Shown here one piece after another: positions 27,064 through 35,922 of a stretch of DNA of 64,000 nucleotides. Source of the stretch: Slackia isoflavoniconvertens (GTDB taxonomy: Bacteria; Actinomycetota; Coriobacteriia; Coriobacteriales; Eggerthellaceae). The translations under genes were made by a program, and so were the position numbers. The stretch covers positions 174,939 to 238,938 of the forward strand of contig NZ_QIBZ01000001.1 in the NCBI RefSeq assembly GCF_003725955.1. Direction: 5' to 3'. Numbering within the stretch: the stretch's first letter is position 1; the number at the start of each line of letters is the position of its first letter. The notes below the pieces were generated by a model, which saw only the letters and a program-made list of their open reading frames with translations, did no database searches and was not told the origin of the DNA.

Positions 27064-27501
27064 ATGAAGAAGTTCTTCAGCGAATTCAAGGAGTTCATCA
27101 ACCGCGGCAACGTGATGGATTTGGCCGTTGCGGTCATCATCGGCGGCGCATTCACGTCCATCGTTACCGCGCTCACCACGAACATCATCAACCCGCTCAT
27201 CTCGGTTATCGCAGGCGGCGGCGCCGACACCATTTCGGGCCTCGTTGTTCCCGGCACCGACATCGACTTCGGTGCGTTCATCAGCGCCTGCATCAATTTC
27301 CTCATCGTTGCTTTCGTTGTGTTCCTGCTCGTGAAAGCGGTGAACAAGGCTCAGGATTTGGGCAGCAAGCTTACGGGCAAGGAAGAAGAAGCTCCCAAGG
27401 CTGCGCCCGTGTGCCCGTATTGCTTGGAGGAAGTCAAGGAAGGCGCCACACGTTGCCCGCATTGCGCTGGCGTATTCGACGCGCCCGCTAAGGCCAAGTA
27501 G
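27064..27501 (+). CDS. mscL: large-conductance mechanosensitive channel with C-terminal zinc-ribbon
   Basis: Pressure-release channel. FSEFKEFINRGNVMDLAVAVIIGGAFTSIV is the amphipathic S1 plus first transmembrane helix with the gating-constriction residues. The second helix (FISACINFLIVAFVVFLLVKAVN) follows a short periplasmic loop. After the usual cytoplasmic helix it carries an extra tail with CPYCLEEVKEGATRCPHC, a CxxC-CxxC zinc ribbon (about residues 118-138). It has 145 residues from ATG 27064, which follows AAAGGAAGG. The tail could sense redox or metals or dock a partner; that is inference. Confidence 0.94.
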   Translation: MKKFFSEFKEFINRGNVMDLAVAVIIGGAFTSIVTALTTNIINPLISVIAGGGADTISGLVVPGTDIDFGAFISACINFLIVAFVVFLLVKAVNKAQDLGSKLTGKEEEAPKAAPVCPYCLEEVKEGATRCPHCAGVFDAPAKAK

Positions 27502-27849
27502 GCTTACTGGACTGAAAACGCCGCAAGCAAGCGATGCGGAAGGCGCCTCGACGGGAGGCGGCGGCTGAAGGTTGCGATCCGCGGTGGTGATTGAGCGTTG
27601 TGCAGCAGTCGGAACTAAACGCTTCGGCCGAACGCTGAAATCGAAAGCTGCGATCGATCGCCTCGATCGGCGTTGAGGCTGGAAGCTGCGCCGGATGCTG
27701 GAAGCAAATGCTTCGGCTGAACGATCGAGCCGAAAATTGCGATTGACCGCTGCGGCGGAGGGCTGCGACCGCTTACCGACGCGGTTTGCAAAAACCTTGT
27801 GAAGCTGCGCATATGCGCAAAATAGTGGGTCTCGAAAACGTGCGCGTTA
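27502..27849. repeat. non-coding stretch with degenerate direct repeats before rpsA
   Basis: No supported gene. Two roughly 53-base segments, from 27617 and from 27706 (offset 89), share about 75 % identity by eye: AAAYGCTTCGGCYGAACG, then a GAAA-rich run and TGCGATYGAYCGC. Short GCTGCGA/GCTGGAAGCTGCG words recur around them. No terminator with a T-run after mscL was found. The region could be decayed coding DNA, an unannotated RNA or an rpsA upstream control region. Confidence 0.5.
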
Positions 27850-27858
27850 TGGTAAACT
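27850..27858 (+). promoter_or_regulatory. extended -10 promoter element of rpsA
   Basis: TGGTAAACT lies 132 bases before the rpsA TTG. The intervening leader contains CCCGTTC/GAGCGGG and other GC-rich inverted repeats, which may serve ribosomal-protein autoregulation. Confidence 0.5.
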
Positions 27859-27989
27859 AACCGAGCTTGTGCGCCGAAAGGTGCCAGGTCCCGTTCGGAA
27901 AACCGAGCGGGTTTGTATCTGTAGGCCCCCGAGACATGTTGAGTTCAACCACCATGACGAAGGGTCCCTGTACTTGAAAGGGGTCCGTT

Positions 27990-29204
27990 TTGACCGAAAT
28001 CAAGAACACGAATGTCATCGATTTCGAGGACATCTCCGACGACGAGATGAACGCGATGATCGATGGCACCCTGACCGAGTTCGACGAAGGCGATCTGGTC
28101 AAGGGCACTGTCGTGAAGATCGAGCATGACGAGTGCTTGCTCGACATCGGCTTCAAGAGCGAGGGCGTTATCCCTGCTCGCGAGCTGTCTATCCGCAAGG
28201 ATGCCGATCCCTCCGAGATCGTTGCCCTGGGCGACGAAATCGAGGCTCTTGTTCTTCAGAAGGAAGACAAGGACGGCCGCCTGATCCTCTCCAAGAAGCG
28301 TGCTGAGTACGAGCGCGCATGGATCAGCGTCGAAGAGAAGTTCAAGGCCGGCGAGACCGTCACCGGCGAGGTTATCGAAGTCGTCAAGGGCGGCCTCATC
28401 CTCGACATCGGCCTGCGTGGCTTCCTGCCTGCTTCCCTCGTTGACCTTCGCCGTGTGAAAGATCTCGACGCCTACCTGGGCACCGAAATCGAAGCTCGCG
28501 TCATCGAGATGGATCGCAACCGCAACAACGTCGTGCTGTCCCGCCGCGTGCTGCTCGAGGAAGGCCGCAAGAACGAGCGCGCCGAAATCCTCTCCAAGCT
28601 CGTCAAGGGCATGCGCCTCAAGGGCACCGTTTCCTCCATCGTCGACTTCGGCGCCTTCGTTGACTTGGGCGGCATCGACGGTCTGGTTCACATCTCCGAG
28701 CTGTCTTGGAACCATGTCAACCATCCCTCCGAGGTCGTCAAGGTTGGCGACGAGGTTGAGGTTGAGGTTCTCGACGTCGACCTGCAGCGCGAGCGCATCT
28801 CGCTCGGCCTGAAGCAGACCACCGAGGATCCGTGGCTGAAGCTCATCGAGAGCTACCCCGTGGGCACCATCGTTGATGGCAAGGTCACCAAGGTTGTTCC
28901 GTTCGGCGCCTTCGTCGAGCTCGGCAACAACGTCGAGGGCCTGGTTCACATCTCCGAGATGGCTGCCAAGCACATCGACACCCCGGCGCAGGTCGTCAAG
29001 GTCGGCCAGGACGTCAAGGTCAAGGTTATGGACATCAACCCCGACCGTCGTCGCATCAGCCTGTCCATGAAGGCTGCTGCTCACGACCTGGGCTTTGAGG
29101 TTGAGGTCGACGAGACCATTCAGGCTCCCGAGCCGCGTCAGCCCAAGAAGAAGGCTGCTGCTCCCAAGGCTGAGAAGCCCGCGACCGAAGAGGCCGCTGA
29201 GTAA
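27990..29204 (+). CDS. rpsA: 30S ribosomal protein S1 (four S1 domains)
   Basis: mRNA-binding ribosomal protein. Four S1/OB repeats can be counted: GDLVKGTVVKIEHDECLLDIGFKSEG (about residue 34), GETVTGEVIEVVKGGLILDIGLRG (about 122), GMRLKGTVSSIVDFGAFVDLGGIDGLVHISELS (about 207) and GTIVDGKVTKVVPFGAFVELGNNVEGLVHISEM (about 293). A Lys/Ala-rich tail follows. At 404 residues it matches the short four-domain form of Gram-positives rather than six-domain proteobacterial S1. The start is TTG, supported by AAAGGGG eight bases before. A terminator follows the stop. Confidence 0.94.
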   Translation: MTEIKNTNVIDFEDISDDEMNAMIDGTLTEFDEGDLVKGTVVKIEHDECLLDIGFKSEGVIPARELSIRKDADPSEIVALGDEIEALVLQKEDKDGRLILSKKRAEYERAWISVEEKFKAGETVTGEVIEVVKGGLILDIGLRGFLPASLVDLRRVKDLDAYLGTEIEARVIEMDRNRNNVVLSRRVLLEEGRKNERAEILSKLVKGMRLKGTVSSIVDFGAFVDLGGIDGLVHISELSWNHVNHPSEVVKVGDEVEVEVLDVDLQRERISLGLKQTTEDPWLKLIESYPVGTIVDGKVTKVVPFGAFVELGNNVEGLVHISEMAAKHIDTPAQVVKVGQDVKVKVMDINPDRRRISLSMKAAAHDLGFEVEVDETIQAPEPRQPKKKAAAPKAEKPATEEAAE

Positions 29205-29285
29205 ACCTCGCGCCGAGCACGTTCTTGATCGAAGGCTTGGGATGGTTGAACCCAAGCCCGGTTGAAACTTCGCATGGTTTTATAG

Positions 29286-29320
29286 AAAGCCGCTCCACGT
29301 TTGTGGGGCGGCTTTTTTCT
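29286..29320 (+). terminator. intrinsic terminator of rpsA
   Basis: AAAGCCGCTCCAC-GTTT-GTGGGGCGGCTTTTTTC: a 12-13-bp stem with a strong T-run. Confidence 0.9.
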
Positions 29321-29686
29321 GTCTAGAAGGGGATGCTTTCGGGATTGGATGGCGCGCAGAGCATGGGGGATACTCTGGGCAAGCATATTGGATGGCGCGT
29401 CTTCGGAATGGGCTTTTTGAGCGGGGCATTGTTGGAAGCCGAGCGTTAAGAAGAGACTTCTTGGGTGGATATTGTTGGATGCCAGCTGATCAAGACTTTT
29501 GCATAAAAAGGGGCTCGAATGTGGCATGTTTGGCTCTTTTCTGGCGCTGTGCCGTAGTGGGCTTGGATGTGGTCGTGCTACCGGCTCTTTGGCCTGGGAA
29601 AACAGAAGGCGTGAGCGTAAGTGCGATTTGATGCTGCGGAACTATGCCACATTCGAGGGTGCTTTTGCGCATGCGTATACGAGTCA
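29321..29686. other. intergenic region before the B12-regulated operon
   Basis: No credible gene. ATTGGATGGCGCG occurs twice (near 29344 and 29388), with weaker relatives containing ATTGTTGGAWGCC near 29427 and 29472, so the stretch has a loose repeat structure of unknown meaning. Confidence 0.4.
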
Positions 29687-29695
29687 TGGTAGAAT
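29687..29695 (+). promoter_or_regulatory. extended -10 promoter of the cobalamin-regulated operon
   Basis: TGGTAGAAT lies just before the riboswitch. TTGCGC (29665-29670) is a possible -35 at a 19-base spacing. It is identical to the ftsE -10 element. Confidence 0.5.
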
Positions 29696-29978
29696 CCAGG
29701 GGTTATTGGCAAAGATGGTTGCGTCGGGCACGATGCGGGCGTGGGCGAAGAGCGTGCACGCTTGAGGGAATGCGGGTGAGAGTCCTGCGCTCTACCAGGA
29801 ACCGTATACGCTGATGGACGGGTTGGCCGTTGCGTAAGAGAGCGTGCATGCGATAGTTATGATGTGCATGCTCCATGTTGCAATGGCTTGCAAGTAAAAC
29901 CGCGGGCACGTGGGCCGTTCAAGTGAGGCAAAGTCGGAACACTCATCCATCGCACTGAGCCCTGGAAGTGAGGTACCG
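29696..29978 (+). promoter_or_regulatory. cobalamin riboswitch (variant)
   Basis: The conserved core GAGGGAATGCGGGTGAGAGTCC (29764-29785) matches the GGGAA...GGTGxxAxTCC signature of cobalamin riboswitches. Near the end, GAGCCCTGGAAGTGAGGT resembles the 3' B12-box region (AGYCMGGARACC). That segment contains the AGGT ribosome-binding site of the next gene eight bases before its ATG, so ligand binding could close the site and block translation. The middle element departs from the canonical CACTGT form, so this may be a divergent class. Context agrees strongly: the operon encodes transcobalamin-like domains and an ECF transporter. Confidence 0.7.
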
Positions 29979-32900
29979 ATGAGATTCGGACCATATTTCG
30001 CACGCACGAAAGCGGGCGATGCGACGCACTCTCATGTGGGTGCGGACATGCCGCCATCTGCGGCTGCGCAAAACTCATTGAACACAACGCTGTGGCAGCG
30101 TGCGCTGGCGGCATGCATGTCGGTGGTGCTGGCCGTTTCCATGACGCCCAGCGCGGCTTTGGCTAGCGACGATGCCACAGGGGCCGATTCTGCCGAGCCT
30201 GCGCTGAGCGCCTCCGACGAGGAAAGCCAAGATGCTTCGGCTGACGAGGCATCCGTTGCGGAAGAACCTGTTGCACAAGAGGTTCCGGCGGATAATGCTG
30301 GCGCAAGCGTGGTCGCGCAACTACCCGCTGCAATCGAGCCCAGCTTTGCGGTTGCCGCATATGCCGATTTTAGTGATATCGCGACGCAATCCACGGTGTA
30401 TATCGACTCTGTTGCCATCGTGGATGCAAAGGATAGAACGCTCTCGTACGCGTCGAGCCCCGCCGCAAAGGTTGGAGATACCATTCGTGTGGCTGCCTAT
30501 CAGGAGGATGATTACGGCGACGATGAGGAAATAACGTCCTCCGAGTATGCTCAGTTGCGCTACCAGTGGTATGTCGGTTCGAACCAATACTCTACCTCGT
30601 CTTATACCGCGATTGAGAATGCTACGTCGCGCGAGCTGAAAATCGCCGCCGACCTCGCCGGAAAATACGTGTATTGCCGCGTATTCTATGGAAGCAACTA
30701 TAAGAATACCGATTCCTTGGCAAAGGCTATTGAGGCGAATTCCACGACTCCCGAGACTCCTCAAACCGAGGAGCAAAAAACGCTTGCCAAGATAGTGGCA
30801 AAAGCGAAATCGGTTACTTACAACAACGGATGGCGCCCCAACCCCACCTACGGCACCGATTCCAATATTTGCGATATGCTTGCCGCCAAAATTAAGGAAT
30901 GGGGCGGCTATGCGGGTGAAGATTGGTCTGGCGTTCGTGTATCGCTGAAGAAGGTTGAATACAATAGCACCGACCCTAAGCAACTTGGCGGCATTTCGCC
31001 TGAAGGCGACATAACGTATTTCTTCTTGTCTCCGGCAGATAAAACCACCAATTCCGACTATTCGATTCTTCGTCAATTTAAGCCCACGTATACACTGACG
31101 CTTGGCGATGCCTCGGTCGATTACGCAGCCGACAGCTATTCAACGTTCGGCTGGGATAATGGCAAGGTGCAGTCGTATCTCGACGAGTTACTTTCGAGCG
31201 CCGATGTGCCTGGCTCTTTGACGTCGGGAGTCGCCTCGGCCGAAACTTCGAGCGAATCGCTTCCTTCGGTGCTGTATGCGAATGGCAAGAAGGTTGCCGA
31301 AGTTGCGTGGTTGTCGAGTAATTCGTCTGCCGCGAAGGTCTCATCGTCCTGTGACGATAGCTACAACACGGTGTATTCCGTCGCGTACGTTCATGGAAAT
31401 ACGCAGCAGAGCGCCACGTTGACTGCGCGGGCCACGCTTGTGGTGCCCGGTTATGGAAACGCCCCGTCTACGAGTCTTTCCAAAGATTACGCCGTATCGG
31501 TTTCCAAGAAGTCTGATGCGCAAATTGCTGCGGAAAAGAAAGAGCTCGAGGACGCTCTTGCCAAAATTACGCTGACCGATTATTCCACGAAGGAAACCGT
31601 CGACCCGTCTGCCGTGGAAGCCGATTTTACGTTGCCGCGCGTAGGCAAAATTGGCGCAGGCAATGCCAAAATCTCGTATTCCTCGAGCAATTCCGATGTG
31701 GCAAAGGTCAACGGATATCGCGTGTATGTGACGCGCGATATCGAGGGCGGAACGAATCAGGCCACCATCACCGCCACTCTGACGCGTGATGGCATTACCG
31801 CGACGCGCGACATTGCTATCGACATCAAGCCGATTGACGAGGCTGAAATCGATGCCGCCGTCTCGTTCATGGAGAGCGTGAAGGCCGGTTACCGCAATGC
31901 TCTGCTTGGCGATAACGCATCGCCCGACAGCGTGGACAAAAATCTGTCGCCATTCCGTGAGGCGTCTCAGGCCGAGGACGGTTCAATTACGTACTCGCGT
32001 GCGTATGAAAACGATACCAACAACGGCATTCGCGCGGTCGATTTGCCCGGCTACGATTCGATGGCTGGAACGAATTGGCGCACCTATAAATCGAGCGACC
32101 CAAGCATTATCTCCGATGAAATGCTGCGCCTGAAGCGACCTTCCGCCGATGCGCTGGTTACGGTTACGAGCAACCTAACGTACGAGAAGTACGAATCGCT
32201 CGCCAAGGCGCACCCTGAAAACGCCAAGCTCCAGAGCTTGGTTAACCAGGAAGTAACCGCGACCTATCGCGTCGTGGACACGACCGACCATAGCGACCCG
32301 AAAATCGCAGTTTCGTTCGAGCTGGTTGGCGAAGACGCCGATGGGTTCTCGCAAATTTGGTCTGACAGCACTCAGCAAATTGCTTACGGTTCTACCGCCG
32401 ATGCCTTGATTGAGCAGGCGCTTGATGTAGCCGGCTTCGAACATACTTCATACTATGCCCCGGATTTCTACATGCTGTCCGACGTTACGTCGCCCGATGG
32501 CGTGAAGCTTGGTTGGAATTTCGACACCAAGAAATACTGGCAGCTGTTTGTGAACGGCCAAGCGGCATCGGAATATGCCAACCATGTTTCGCTCAACGCG
32601 GGCGATTCCGTGGTTCTGTATTATTCCGCTGACGGGGCGTCGCTTGAAGACCTGGATACGGCAAACGTATCGGTGAGCATGAGCTTCATCGGCCCCGATG
32701 TCAACGGCAACACCGCAGTGTGGATGAACAATGCCAAGGCGAAAATGCCGAATGGATCTACCGTTGCGGATCTCACCGAAAGCTTGCTGAGCGAAGCGAA
32801 GCAAAACGGTTCGGTAGACGATTACCTTATTACGGGCCCCTCGTTCTACCTATCGAGCATTACTCATGCGGGTGTTACGTATGAGTGGAACAACCCGGTT

Positions 32901-34946
32901 CAGGGCAGCTATTGGCAGTTGTTCATTAACGGCGCTTCGTCTGACAAGGGCGCCGACGGCGTTCAGCTGAAGGCCGGAATGAGCGTCCAATGGATCTATT
33001 CTGGTTGGGACTACAATCCTTCCGATGATGTGATTGTCGACCCGGGCGCGGCGCGTCCCAATTACGACGCAGATTGGAACGGTTTCGGCAACGGCGGCAA
33101 CAGTACGCTGGTGAATGTGCCCACTCCGGGCGATGCTGCCGATTTGAAGTGGTCGGTGAATTTGGCTACTGAATCGGATAAATGGGTTTCCATCGGCGAT
33201 CCGATTATTGTGAACGGCGAGATGTTCGTAACGTCGGACTCTGAGCTCATTAGAATCGATGCCAATGGCGCTATTGTGGGACGTGTGAAGAAGGGCGGTA
33301 CGACCAGCTACTTCTCGCGTCCGGTATATGCCGATGGTTTGATTATCTGTGCTTCCGACGACGGAACCATTGCGGCGTTTACGGCCGACACGCTTACGTG
33401 CGTGTGGAAGACGAAGCCTTTGGCTGCTTCCGAAAAGGGTCGTTACCAGGCTAATTCGACCATGACGGTTGCCAATGGATGCGTGTATGCCGAATTTGTT
33501 GCCGGAGCGGGCGCAACGGGGCAAGCGAGCGCGGGCGCTATGGTGTGCGTTGATATTGCGACCGGCGCCGTGAAGTGGCAGAACGCCACGGTGAAGGGCA
33601 CAGACGACTTCGGAGCAGGTTATTATTGGGCTGGCGCATGCGCCTCGGGCAACGACCTTGTTATTGGCGACGAATCGGGCGAGGTGAAGCTGGTTGATGG
33701 TTCGACTGGCGAGGTGAAATCCTCTGCGGCTCTTGTTGCCGCGAACGGCTCCCTTGTTCCATGTCGCGCTACCATCGTTTCCGCTGGCATCGAAAACGGC
33801 AAAGAGACATTCTTGGCTGTAGGTCGAGAGCCTGCAACCTTGTTCAAGGTTGTTCGCGACGGTGGTTCTCTGCAAGTGGTTTCGTCGGTAGAGTTTGGCG
33901 GAACGTCTACCTCTACGCCCGCCATTGCGAATGGCAAGGCGTTTATTGGCGGCAACGACTCGAGCAAAGTTGGGCAATTGGCGGTAATCGATTTGGCTAC
34001 TATGTCGGTTGAGGATGTCGTCAAGACCGAAAAATATGCCGAAGTGAAGGCGTCCCCGCTGGCTTCTGTTCAGGGTGACGACACGTATGTGTACTTCACC
34101 GCCAATAAGAGGCCGGGCGAGCTGTACCGCTATAGTGTGAACGACAAGTCGGTTACTTCAATCTATACGCCGTCGGGCAGCAATGCGAATTACTGTACGG
34201 CAAGTGTTATTGCCGATGCCGATGGCAATCTGTATTACAGCAACGATTCGGGTACCGTGTTTGCGCTGCAGGGCGTTGAAGGGTGTAAGGTGACGCTGAA
34301 TTTTGGCGACGACACGAAGGTCGCAACGCCCGCCAAGGGCAAGAAAATGACGCGGCCGAACGACCCCGAGCGTGATGGCTACACTTTCACCGGTTGGTAC
34401 ACCGATGAAGCTTGCACTCAGGCCTATAACTTCGACACCCCTGTGACCGCAGCGTTTACGCTGTATGCCGGCTGGAAACAGAACCCCGTTGTTGTGCCAG
34501 GCGGCGATGACAACGGTTCCGGCACCAACAGTGGCGCCAACAATGGCAATGGCGCCAATAATGGTGGCGGCAATGGCTCGAACGGCAACGGCGGCTCCAA
34601 GGGTGCCGGTGCTTCGAATGCCGGTTCGGTTGCCCCTTCGGCCACGCCGATTTCGGCTGCTTCCAACGAGGCTGCCGGCGATAGCGCCGATGCGAATGCG
34701 AAGTCTGACGAATCTGCCTCCAGCAAGGATGAAAAGTCTTCTTTCGACAAGGCTACGGCGCGTTCTTCTTCTAAGGCCGAAAACGATGCTGCCACCAAAT
34801 CGGCGGCTGCTGTAGACGACGGCGCATCTTCAACTGAGAGCGCTCCCATTTGGCCTTACATTGTTTTGGCGGTCGGCGTTGCTGGTCTTGCTGCCGCCAC
34901 TGTGTGGTTTGTCGTCGCCCGTCGCAAGCGCGATAGGGATGAGTAG
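29979..34946 (+). CDS. giant cell-surface protein: Ig-like, two DUF4430, PQQ-like propeller, InlB repeat
   Basis: An exported, membrane-anchored protein of 1655 residues. A long signal peptide (hydrophobic core 42-58, cleavage near ALA-S at 62) leads to an Ig-like segment (YQWYVGS...YCRVF) and degenerate bacterial Ig modules (VAWLSSNSSAAKVS, ISYSSSNSDVAKVNG). Two DUF4430 (transcobalamin C-terminal-like) domains lie at about 778-887 and 898-1010, each with YWQLF-NG. A PQQ-type beta-propeller follows at about 1050-1437 (LKWSVNL, DGTIAAFTADTLTCVWKT, GAVKWQNATV). An InlB-type repeat (GYTFTGWYTD) precedes an Asn/Gly-rich linker, and a final transmembrane helix at about 1624-1647 ends in RRKRDRDE. 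No LPXTG. It is probably a cobalamin or cobinamide capture protein feeding the ECF importer downstream. Confidence 0.85.
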   Translation: MRFGPYFARTKAGDATHSHVGADMPPSAAAQNSLNTTLWQRALAACMSVVLAVSMTPSAALASDDATGADSAEPALSASDEESQDASADEASVAEEPVAQEVPADNAGASVVAQLPAAIEPSFAVAAYADFSDIATQSTVYIDSVAIVDAKDRTLSYASSPAAKVGDTIRVAAYQEDDYGDDEEITSSEYAQLRYQWYVGSNQYSTSSYTAIENATSRELKIAADLAGKYVYCRVFYGSNYKNTDSLAKAIEANSTTPETPQTEEQKTLAKIVAKAKSVTYNNGWRPNPTYGTDSNICDMLAAKIKEWGGYAGEDWSGVRVSLKKVEYNSTDPKQLGGISPEGDITYFFLSPADKTTNSDYSILRQFKPTYTLTLGDASVDYAADSYSTFGWDNGKVQSYLDELLSSADVPGSLTSGVASAETSSESLPSVLYANGKKVAEVAWLSSNSSAAKVSSSCDDSYNTVYSVAYVHGNTQQSATLTARATLVVPGYGNAPSTSLSKDYAVSVSKKSDAQIAAEKKELEDALAKITLTDYSTKETVDPSAVEADFTLPRVGKIGAGNAKISYSSSNSDVAKVNGYRVYVTRDIEGGTNQATITATLTRDGITATRDIAIDIKPIDEAEIDAAVSFMESVKAGYRNALLGDNASPDSVDKNLSPFREASQAEDGSITYSRAYENDTNNGIRAVDLPGYDSMAGTNWRTYKSSDPSIISDEMLRLKRPSADALVTVTSNLTYEKYESLAKAHPENAKLQSLVNQEVTATYRVVDTTDHSDPKIAVSFELVGEDADGFSQIWSDSTQQIAYGSTADALIEQALDVAGFEHTSYYAPDFYMLSDVTSPDGVKLGWNFDTKKYWQLFVNGQAASEYANHVSLNAGDSVVLYYSADGASLEDLDTANVSVSMSFIGPDVNGNTAVWMNNAKAKMPNGSTVADLTESLLSEAKQNGSVDDYLITGPSFYLSSITHAGVTYEWNNPVQGSYWQLFINGASSDKGADGVQLKAGMSVQWIYSGWDYNPSDDVIVDPGAARPNYDADWNGFGNGGNSTLVNVPTPGDAADLKWSVNLATESDKWVSIGDPIIVNGEMFVTSDSELIRIDANGAIVGRVKKGGTTSYFSRPVYADGLIICASDDGTIAAFTADTLTCVWKTKPLAASEKGRYQANSTMTVANGCVYAEFVAGAGATGQASAGAMVCVDIATGAVKWQNATVKGTDDFGAGYYWAGACASGNDLVIGDESGEVKLVDGSTGEVKSSAALVAANGSLVPCRATIVSAGIENGKETFLAVGREPATLFKVVRDGGSLQVVSSVEFGGTSTSTPAIANGKAFIGGNDSSKVGQLAVIDLATMSVEDVVKTEKYAEVKASPLASVQGDDTYVYFTANKRPGELYRYSVNDKSVTSIYTPSGSNANYCTASVIADADGNLYYSNDSGTVFALQGVEGCKVTLNFGDDTKVATPAKGKKMTRPNDPERDGYTFTGWYTDEACTQAYNFDTPVTAAFTLYAGWKQNPVVVPGGDDNGSGTNSGANNGNGANNGGGNGSNGNGGSKGAGASNAGSVAPSATPISAASNEAAGDSADANAKSDESASSKDEKSSFDKATARSSSKAENDAATKSAAAVDDGASSTESAPIWPYIVLAVGVAGLAAATVWFVVARRKRDRDE

Positions 34947-34952
34947 CGAAGC

Positions 34953-35921
34953 ATGTCTGACGAAATGAAACCCACTTCGGAAGATACGAAAATCATGGCG
35001 GGGAACGCTCCTCGCCATGATTCGGCGGAAGCGGCGGCCCTTACCGTGGGGTCGCCGTCTTCGTCTTCCTCATTCCAAACGGCACGTTCGGGCTCGGCGT
35101 CGAAGCACGCATCGCTCTCTTTGGCGACGCGTGCGGGCATCACGGCTCTCGCGGTGGTGTCGGTGCTGTTCATCGGCGCTTCGGCATTCGCTTTGACGAA
35201 TGGCTTTGGCCTTCCGGGCGACTCTCCTATTGTTAAGGCCGCGGAAAGCGTCGGAATCGTGCGCTCGGCCGATGTTGAGGCCGCATCTGCCGAGGGCTCC
35301 GACCAGGCGAAAGCCGACAAGGATGAAGCGTCGAACGAAGCCAATGCCGCCGATAAGGAATCCGAAGACAAGAAAGACGCGTCGAGTGACGCCTCTGGAA
35401 GCGACGAATCGAAATCGAAGGGCGATGGATCATCGTCTGACAACTCGGACTCCAGTGGATCTTCCGATTCAGGCTCGGGCCCCTCTTCGTCTTCGAACGC
35501 CGATTCAGGCTCGAGCTCCTCTTCCTCGGGCGCCTCTTCGAGCTCGTCGGGCTCTTCAGGCTCGAGTTCTTCGGCGGGTGGATCTTCGCAACCGGGCACT
35601 TCCGCACCTGCCGGCACGGTAACCGTGTATGTTTCCGTATCGAGCTCTGCGGTGGGCAACCCCGTTTCGGGCGGCGGAACCTTCACGTTCAACCAAGGTG
35701 CGACGGTCTACGATGCCCTGTGCGCGTGCGGCCTTTCGATGAACGCATCGAACACGGGTTACGGCATATACGTAAGTGCCATTGGCGGCCTTGCCGAAAA
35801 AGAGCACGGCGGACACAGCGGCTGGATGTACTCAGTTAACGGCGCCGTTCCCATGACGGCGTGCAGCAATTATGTGCTCTTAAATGGCGATTCCGTTTCC
35901 TGGTATTACGTGACAGGTTAG
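34953..35921 (+). CDS. membrane-anchored DUF4430 protein with Ser-rich linker
   Basis: 322 residues. A cytoplasmic N-terminus with one transmembrane helix (about 58-82, ITALAVVSVLFIGASAFAL) is followed by an acidic, then almost pure Ser/Gly/Asp linker (about 115-220). A C-terminal DUF4430 domain (TFNQGATVYDALCACGLSMN, GGHSGWMYSVNGAVPM, NGDSVSWYYVTG) completes it. The layout puts a transcobalamin-like domain on a flexible stalk close to the membrane, a plausible relay between the large surface protein and the ECF S-component. It lies 6 bases after the preceding stop and one base before ecfT, so it is co-transcribed. Confidence 0.85.
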   Translation: MSDEMKPTSEDTKIMAGNAPRHDSAEAAALTVGSPSSSSSFQTARSGSASKHASLSLATRAGITALAVVSVLFIGASAFALTNGFGLPGDSPIVKAAESVGIVRSADVEAASAEGSDQAKADKDEASNEANAADKESEDKKDASSDASGSDESKSKGDGSSSDNSDSSGSSDSGSGPSSSSNADSGSSSSSSGASSSSSGSSGSSSSAGGSSQPGTSAPAGTVTVYVSVSSSAVGNPVSGGGTFTFNQGATVYDALCACGLSMNASNTGYGIYVSAIGGLAEKEHGGHSGWMYSVNGAVPMTACSNYVLLNGDSVSWYYVTG

Positions 35922-35922
35922 T

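Noticed and set aside
27945..29255. Open frame of 436 codons antisense to rpsA
   Set aside because: Composition (Leu/Asp/Val runs) mirrors the S1 repeats on the other strand; no independent support.
34850..34946. Sortase LPXTG anchor on the large surface protein
   Set aside because: No LPXTG or close variant precedes the C-terminal helix; only a transmembrane anchor with a basic tail is visible.
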